Notes under the pieces: generated by a model
The model's input: the letters and a program-made list of their open reading frames with translations, nothing else
Told to the model about the DNA's origin: nothing
Database searches by the model: none
Part shown: in pieces, positions 46,843 through 51,374 of the stretch
Numbering within the stretch: position 1 is the stretch's first letter
Layout: each line of letters begins with the position of its first letter
Program-made: the position numbers and the translations under genes
Assembly (NCBI GenBank): GCA_019661785.1
Contig: JAIFWP010000004.1
Location: forward strand, 1-51,374
Direction of reading: 5' to 3'
DNA from: Candidatus Parcubacteria bacterium
Lineage (GTDB): Bacteria; Patescibacteriota; Minisyncoccia; Phycocordibacterales; Zambryskibacteraceae
DNA length: 51,374 nucleotides

Positions 46843-48003
46843 TCAGTTCGGTAAGTAGGCTTTTTGCGTATATTTGTTCGAGGCGTCCCAGGAGAGCCAG
46901 GAGGTGAGCCCTACGTCGTATGTGGCGCGCATCTGAGCTTGTACCTCAGGCACACCATAAGCGACTCCTAAGAGCTTGAAGTCTTGTATCCAAGGGCGGA
47001 GCTTAGAGGGAGTAGATGAGGCAATGCCCATGATGGCGTTGAGAGCCTGTTCCTTCCTCACTCCGCTTGCCATGGAGTACTGGATGATCTCGTATGGATG
47101 CTCAGCCGGGCTCGCATAACCGTCAGCCCCCGAGGCAAAGTGTGATGGATATACCATGGGGTCAATATAGTCGAAGTATGGCAAGGCCTTCTCCAAGACT
47201 TGGCCTATGCCCATATCATCATTAACTAAGGTCGAGAGGCCGAAGAGGTCTGCGGAAGTCTTCATACCCGAGCCCAGCAAGTGGTCATGGAGGTAGGAGA
47301 AGAAGCTCTCAAGCATCTCGGACTTGGTTGAGCTCGCAACGGTCCATGTATAAGAAGCGTCCTTCATATTGCCGTCAGACGGATAGCGCACGTAGTCGAA
47401 GTTTATCTCATCAAAGCCGAGACCATAGCTCCTCTTAGCAAGCTCCACTATATAGTCCCAGTAAGGCCTTGCGCCGACGTCGATGAAGGCGAGCCCCTTA
47501 TGGTCGTGCCACACTCCCCCGCTCTTAGACTGCACGGCTAGGTCTGGATGAAGCTTCGCATATGAAGGGTCCTGGAAGACAGTTACGCGGCCAATAGCAT
47601 AGATGCCGCTCTTGTGGAGCTCGCCTATGTACTCTTTCAAATCTCTGACGTAGCAGTTGGCGCCCGGCTCGAAGGATATAGAACCTGAATAGTCTTTGAC
47701 ATCAATAACGATGGAGTTCAACTCCGTCTCCTCGACGAATTTCTTCAAGCTCTCGCGCCATGACGGAGTGGCGGCCACGCAGGCTGTCATATATATAGCC
47801 TTGGTCGGCTCAGGCGTGGGCACATGGGTGACGACGAAGGTCGCGGCGCTAGTCGTGGCTACTGGCGAAGCTATGAGCGTCTCAGCCGAGGACTCGTAGC
47901 TCTTCTTCAAGACGAGAGGCAGGACGAAAATTATGAGACAGCCGAAGAGGACCGCCGAAGCCGCCCAGGAAAAAGTCTTCTTACTGGAGCGGGGCTTCTT
48001 CAT
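46843..48003 (-). CDS. Putative glycoside hydrolase (DUF4015-like), membrane anchored
   Basis: LNSIVIDVKDYSGSISFEPG..YAIGRVTVFQDPSYAKLHPDLAVQSKSGGVWHDHKGLAFIDVGARPYWDYIVELAKRSYGLGFDEINFDYVRYPSDG. Confidence 0.8.
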   Translation of the reverse strand: MKKPRSSKKTFSWAASAVLFGCLIIFVLPLVLKKSYESSAETLIASPVATTSAATFVVTHVPTPEPTKAIYMTACVAATPSWRESLKKFVEETELNSIVIDVKDYSGSISFEPGANCYVRDLKEYIGELHKSGIYAIGRVTVFQDPSYAKLHPDLAVQSKSGGVWHDHKGLAFIDVGARPYWDYIVELAKRSYGLGFDEINFDYVRYPSDGNMKDASYTWTVASSTKSEMLESFFSYLHDHLLGSGMKTSADLFGLSTLVNDDMGIGQVLEKALPYFDYIDPMVYPSHFASGADGYASPAEHPYEIIQYSMASGVRKEQALNAIMGIASSTPSKLRPWIQDFKLLGVAYGVPEVQAQMRATYDVGLTSWLSWDASNKYTQKAYLPN

Positions 48004-48250
48004 TTGTGGTATTAAGGCTCGGTTCCTCCATGGGCATATCGGGGCGTGTCTTGGCTCGTCTGGTAGCTAGGCGCCTCTCGGCCTTGACCTTCAAGGACAG
48101 GCGCTTGTCGATAGCTATGAGCACAGAGAGACAGACAATGCCTAAGCCTCCAACTATCTCGAAGAAGGATTCCCAAGCGTGCGGGAAGCCGAGCACAGGC
48201 AAGAGAGCGATGAAAAGTCCTATGGCAAGTATGATTCTACTCTTTGGCAT
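47981..48250 (-). CDS. Small two-TM membrane protein
   Basis: 89 aa; two hydrophobic helices; overlaps the neighbouring genes in an operon. Confidence 0.55.
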   Translation of the reverse strand: MPKSRIILAIGLFIALLPVLGFPHAWESFFEIVGGLGIVCLSVLIAIDKRLSLKVKAERRLATRRAKTRPDMPMEEPSLNTTNEEAPLQ

Positions 48251-48848
48251 GGTGTTCTTTGCTCCGAGTATTATACACGATGAAGAAGACTACTACACCG
48301 ATAATAAATGTGGAGAAGAGAAGATGTTGCGCCGACTGGATGGCTGCTATGACCGCGGCGACGCGAGTATGGAAAATGTACCCAATGAAGGCGTAGAAGG
48401 GTCCATAGGCCAGGGCTGATATAAGCGTATATAGAGTGAATTTCTTCCAAGGCATCTGGGTCACCCCAGCAATAATCGGGTTCATGAAGCGCCAGCCAGG
48501 GATAAAGTGCGAGAAGAATACGAGAGCGAAGAGGTGCCTCTCTTCAGCTCGCTCATATCTGCCACGGAGGGCATGGCTTGCCCCCTTGGAGAACTTCATA
48601 GCAAGCTCGCTCCCAGAGAGGGAGAGAGTGTACATGATGAGGTCAACGAAGACGGTGGTGAAAATGCCCACAGCGAGCACTGCCCAGATCTTCACCTTGC
48701 CTAGCGCTGACAGGTAGCCCAAGAGGATGAGTACGACGGACTCGGGCACTGGCACCACATGTCCGCTCGACAGGAGCACCAGGAACATCTTCCAGTAAGT
48801 GAGGTGGCTTAGGAACTCGAGATTATGGGCGAAGGAGGTTAAGTGCAT
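48237..48848 (-). CDS. DedA family membrane protein
   Basis: SSGHVVPVPESVVLILLGYLSALGKVKIWAVL..FFSHFIPGWRFMNPIIAGVTQMPWKKFTLY. Confidence 0.8.
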   Translation of the reverse strand: MHLTSFAHNLEFLSHLTYWKMFLVLLSSGHVVPVPESVVLILLGYLSALGKVKIWAVLAVGIFTTVFVDLIMYTLSLSGSELAMKFSKGASHALRGRYERAEERHLFALVFFSHFIPGWRFMNPIIAGVTQMPWKKFTLYTLISALAYGPFYAFIGYIFHTRVAAVIAAIQSAQHLLFSTFIIGVVVFFIVYNTRSKEHHAKE

Positions 48849-49700
48849 TTATTTACCGTATATGCCCTCAAGTATATCTGCATCCTTGCCGCTATCACGG
48901 AGCAGGGCGTTGTTCTTGTCGCGGATAGACTCAAGCACCTTTAGGCCTACTTCGTCCTGAACATGCTCTTTGTGGAACTGGAGAAGAGCCTCAAAGTCCT
49001 TGGGGAAGCAATGTCCGCCCGCCCCGCGCCCTGTCGAGCGCTCTGAGGTATGCACAGGCTGCATGTGAGAGGTACCAATGCGAGAGTCGTGGGAAACGGC
49101 CTCGCTCACCTTGGCCCAGTCTGCGTCAATTTTCTCAGCAATGTCATACATAAGATTCATGAATATGACTTTAGTGTAGAGGAAGTTGTTGCCAATATAC
49201 TTAACCAGCTCAGACTCTTTGGATAGAAGAACTTTCTCATACGGAGCCTTGGGCAAAACGCTTAGTACGAGCTCGGCCTTCTGCCTCAACTCCTCTGTGT
49301 CCCTTGGCACGCCAATGATGTTCCTCTCTGGATGCTTAGTGTCCTCCTTGGCAGTCTTCGCTACCAAGAACTCTGGGGAATGCAGTACGAATATATCTGG
49401 GTTCTCTGCTTGTAGGAGCTCGGTAGTGCCGGGAAGGATAGTGGACTTGATGACGACAATCTTGTCCTTGCCCACGAGCTTGATTTCATTTCTAAGTATC
49501 GAGAAGTCGAACCCCTCTGGCCTAGTTGGAGTTGGTACCGCCACGAAGACGATATCCGCCTCCTTAACCCTATCCTTATTGCCCACATACTCAGGCTCAA
49601 GAGCGTAGCGGATAGTGTCATATCCTCGCTCAGTGAAATCATCGGCCAAATTCTTGCCGACGAAACCCTGTCCGATGAATCCTATGGTCAGTTTACTCAT
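48849..49700 (-). CDS. Short UDP-glucose/GDP-mannose dehydrogenase family protein
   Basis: 283 aa; IGFIGQGFVGKNLADDFTERG..VVIKSTILPGTTE..KYIGNNFLYTKVIFMN..GRGAGGHCFPKDFEALL; no C-terminal NDP-sugar-binding domain. Confidence 0.85.
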   Translation of the reverse strand: MSKLTIGFIGQGFVGKNLADDFTERGYDTIRYALEPEYVGNKDRVKEADIVFVAVPTPTRPEGFDFSILRNEIKLVGKDKIVVIKSTILPGTTELLQAENPDIFVLHSPEFLVAKTAKEDTKHPERNIIGVPRDTEELRQKAELVLSVLPKAPYEKVLLSKESELVKYIGNNFLYTKVIFMNLMYDIAEKIDADWAKVSEAVSHDSRIGTSHMQPVHTSERSTGRGAGGHCFPKDFEALLQFHKEHVQDEVGLKVLESIRDKNNALLRDSGKDADILEGIYGK

Positions 49701-49729
49701 TAGTTCGGTTATTGTATCATGCAGGCAAC

Positions 49730-49805
49730 GCGCGTGTAGCTCAGCTGGTAGAGCAATCGACTGATACTCGGTAGGTCCCAGGTTCGACCCCTGGCACGCG
49801 CACCA
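49730..49805 (+). tRNA. tRNA-Ile(GAT), CCA encoded
   Basis: Cloverleaf: acceptor GCGCGTG/CACGCGC, D-arm GCTCAGCTGGTAGAGC, anticodon loop CTGATAC (anticodon GAT), T-arm CCAGGTTCGACCCCTGG, ACCA end. Confidence 0.93.
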
Positions 49806-49810
49806 AATGG

Positions 49811-49842
49811 AAATGCCAGCTCCTGACTGAGAGCTGGCATTT
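49811..49842. terminator. Bidirectional terminator between tRNA-Ile and convergent gene
   Basis: AAATGCCAGCTC-CTGACTGA-GAGCTGGCATTT. Confidence 0.75.
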
Positions 49843-49856
49843 TGCGCGAGGCGCGG

Positions 49857-50066
49857 CTAGCGGAAGAAGTACGTCGCGATCTGGGGCCCAAAGATGATGC
49901 TGAGCCCCACGAGGACAGCGATGCCAACGCCAAGCCAGATGTTCCTGGTCGACTTCTGTTCGACGATCGTCTTGTGCGGTGCAGGATGCACGGCAGCCTG
50001 CTGCCACCGCGCCTTGCTTGGACGATTCCGCTCAGATCTGCCATCAATTGTTCCCAAGTTCCCCTC
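49857..50066 (-). CDS. Small single-TM protein (alternative TTG start)
   Basis: ..GTIDGRSERNRPSKARWQQAAVHPAPHKTIVEQKSTRNIWLGVGIAVLVGLSIIFGPQIATYFFR*. The exact start is uncertain (TTG at 50057, or just upstream behind AGGAGGGGAAC). Confidence 0.5.
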   Translation of the reverse strand, partial: EGNLGTIDGRSERNRPSKARWQQAAVHPAPHKTIVEQKSTRNIWLGVGIAVLVGLSIIFGPQIATYFFR

Positions 50067-50120
50067 CTAGGGACGAGTTCTAGCCCCAATCTACGCTTCT
50101 CTATATTTTTTGCAAACGAA

Positions 50121-50148
50121 AAGGCCCTGTATCGAAACACAGAGCCTT
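50121..50148 (-). terminator. Intrinsic terminator
   Basis: Minus strand AAGGCUCUGU-GUUUCGAU-ACAGGGCCUU followed by UUCGUUU. Confidence 0.7.
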
Positions 50149-50163
50149 GACCAAAATAACTGG

Positions 50164-50331
50164 TCAAACGCAAAGCATTGCGCAGCCGCCGCCGAAGAAC
50201 CAGCGAGCGGCGAAGAACAGGAGAATCAGGAGGATACTAGTCCCTATTGCGAGTATGGGAGGACTCGTCCAAATGGTCCGCCCCCACGGGTTACTGCGAG
50301 GTCCTGGACCGCCGATAGTTCCGCCTGCCAT
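50164..50331 (-). CDS. Small single-TM protein
   Basis: MAGGTIGGPGPRSNPWGRTIWTSPPILAIGTSILLILLFFAARWFFGGGCAMLCV*; SD GGAGG 4 nt before ATG. Confidence 0.6.
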   Translation of the reverse strand: MAGGTIGGPGPRSNPWGRTIWTSPPILAIGTSILLILLFFAARWFFGGGCAMLCV

Positions 50332-50407
50332 GTGCCCTCCAAAGAGTAGGAAGCATTCATAATCTAAACTCACCCTACTCTTCCCCCAACTTTTTGCAAA
50401 TGAAAAA

Positions 50408-50433
50408 GGGCGGGAGTTTTTTGACTCCCGCCC
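50408..50433 (-). terminator. Intrinsic terminator
   Basis: Minus strand GGGCGGGAGT-CAAAAA-ACTCCCGCCC followed by TTTTTC. Confidence 0.88.
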
Positions 50434-50453
50434 TCGTAACCCCGTGCGATACC

Positions 50454-50969
50454 CTACTTGGCGTAATCGCACTCCATGAACGACTTGCACGGCCCAGGCG
50501 TCATCCCGTCAGGGTAGACCTCCGAGAAGCCGATGAAGCCCGGACTGACAGCCGGCCAGTTCGGCGCGTTGTCGGGTCCGTGAATGTGCAGGTAGATCCA
50601 GAGCGTCTTGTCGGTCGAGTTGTGACGGACCGTGAAGGAGCTGTGGCGTCCATCTGCGTACCGGACGTACAGGCGGAACTTCGCCATTCGCCGACTCGGC
50701 GCCTTGATCAAGAGGTGAGAGTTTGAGGATTCGCTCTCGACATCTCCGAACGTACCGCGTGCGCACTCTCCGAGAGTGTCGCAGATACTCACTCGAGCAT
50801 TGGCGAAGGCCTGGTTCCCGGTGTAGACCAGAAACGAATCAGGACTCACCGGACGGACCACCACGCCCTTCACGACGGGAACCGTCGCCTTCGGCGCATC
50901 CTTCTGGTCTGCCTTCTGGCTCGGCGCGCAGGCCACAAGGGCAAGCAACGCCAGGATGTTCATCCTCAT
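50454..50969 (-). CDS. Putative lipoprotein of unknown function
   Basis: 171 aa; MRMNILALLALVACAPS lipobox (LVAC). Confidence 0.7.
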   Translation of the reverse strand: MRMNILALLALVACAPSQKADQKDAPKATVPVVKGVVVRPVSPDSFLVYTGNQAFANARVSICDTLGECARGTFGDVESESSNSHLLIKAPSRRMAKFRLYVRYADGRHSSFTVRHNSTDKTLWIYLHIHGPDNAPNWPAVSPGFIGFSEVYPDGMTPGPCKSFMECDYAK

Positions 50970-51014
50970 TGGAAATCCCTTGAATCTGGTTGACGATATG
51001 CAATCTCTTCTTCT

Positions 51015-51042
51015 ATTATATCATATATAAGTATACTGTCAA
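51015..51042 (-). promoter_or_regulatory. Sigma70-type promoter TTGACA-N16-TATAAT
   Basis: -35 at 51037-51042, -10 at 51015-51020 on the minus strand. Confidence 0.78.
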
Positions 51043-51070
51043 GTACCAATTATAAGGCTCAACGGCAACA

Positions 51071-51094
51071 CAAAAGCCCCTTGCGGGGCTTTTG
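51071..51094 (-). terminator. Intrinsic terminator downstream of 16S rRNA
   Basis: CAAAAGCCCC-GCAA-GGGGCTTTTG. Confidence 0.8.
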
Positions 51095-51249
51095 CTATCG
51101 TACTCTATTTTGTTCCGTTCACTCAGTGCTTTCCTGAGAGTCATATGCATTTTAGGACTTTGTCATAATTGTCCATCATCCCTCCAGCTTGCGCTGGTCG
51201 GGACGATATCGACTCTGTAACCTTCGCATTAGCGAAAGATTTTCTAATT

Positions 51250-51374
51250 GAATTACTCCACGAGCAGCTTCCGCTACCCGTGCCTTGTTACGACTTACTC
51301 CCTGTCGATGAGCTTACCGTGGGCCCGCTTGCGCGAGACTTCGGGTACTCCCATCTCCCTTGAGTTGACGGGCG
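51250..51374 (-). rRNA. 16S rRNA, 3' end (partial; runs off right edge; exact 3' end uncertain)
   Basis: Minus strand: CGCCCGTCAACTCAAGGGAGATGGGAGTACCCGAAGTC...AGTAAGTCGTAACAAGGCACGGGTAGCGGAAGCTGC (helix 44 strand, 1492-region motif, helix 45). Confidence 0.93.

Noticed and set aside
51095-51250. Possible 16S rRNA intron hiding the anti-SD exon
   Set aside because: No TCACCTCC exon was seen in the ~1 kb downstream on the minus strand, and a terminator plus protein gene follow. Not excluded without relatives, so kept as an alternative only.
1-51374. Alternative genetic code (UGA recoded, as in Gracilibacteria/Absconditabacteria)
   Set aside because: Several genes end naturally at TGA in tight operon junctions (e.g. 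ATGA at 41586-41589) and TGA is not found in-frame inside conserved domains.
1-51374. CRISPR arrays, transposons, prophage, defence islands
   Set aside because: No regularly spaced repeats, transposase, integrase, or Cas/toxin-antitoxin/restriction families recognised.

Overview
This 51.4-kb window looks like part of a Candidate Phyla Radiation (Patescibacteria, Parcubacteria-like) chromosome. The assignment is inferred from the 16S 3' domain, compact operons and gene families. The standard code is used (TGA, TAA and TAG all act as stops). From left to right: secreted/surface proteins with a membrane-anchored tandem-HTH protein (1-3.4 kb); housekeeping genes (GatB, ObgE, MYG1-like, DsbB-like, thioredoxin-like, DedA/VTT, SecA; 3.7-11 kb); a large surface-glycan locus (11.4-49.7 kb) with O-antigen ligase, flippase, many GT2/GT4 enzymes, FkbM/TylF/other methyltransferases, a NodU-type carbamoyltransferase, a sugar-phosphate operon, epimerase and dehydrogenase; a TraG/VirD4-like ATPase; tRNA-Ile(GAT); a block of small SD-bearing genes; and the 3' end of a 16S rRNA gene on the minus strand at the right edge. 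The most interesting signal involves translation initiation. The 16S 3' tail shows no recognisable anti-Shine-Dalgarno (GGATCACCTCC is replaced by GGAGTAATTC), and many operon-head genes have a -10 hexamer only 6-10 nt upstream of the start codon, as expected for leaderless mRNAs. A minority of genes (14560+, 43899-, 50331-, 50057-) instead carry strong SD motifs; several have consensus TTGACA-N16/17-TATAAT promoters and their own intrinsic terminators, so two gene-expression architectures seem to coexist. No CRISPR array, transposase or known defence system was recognised.
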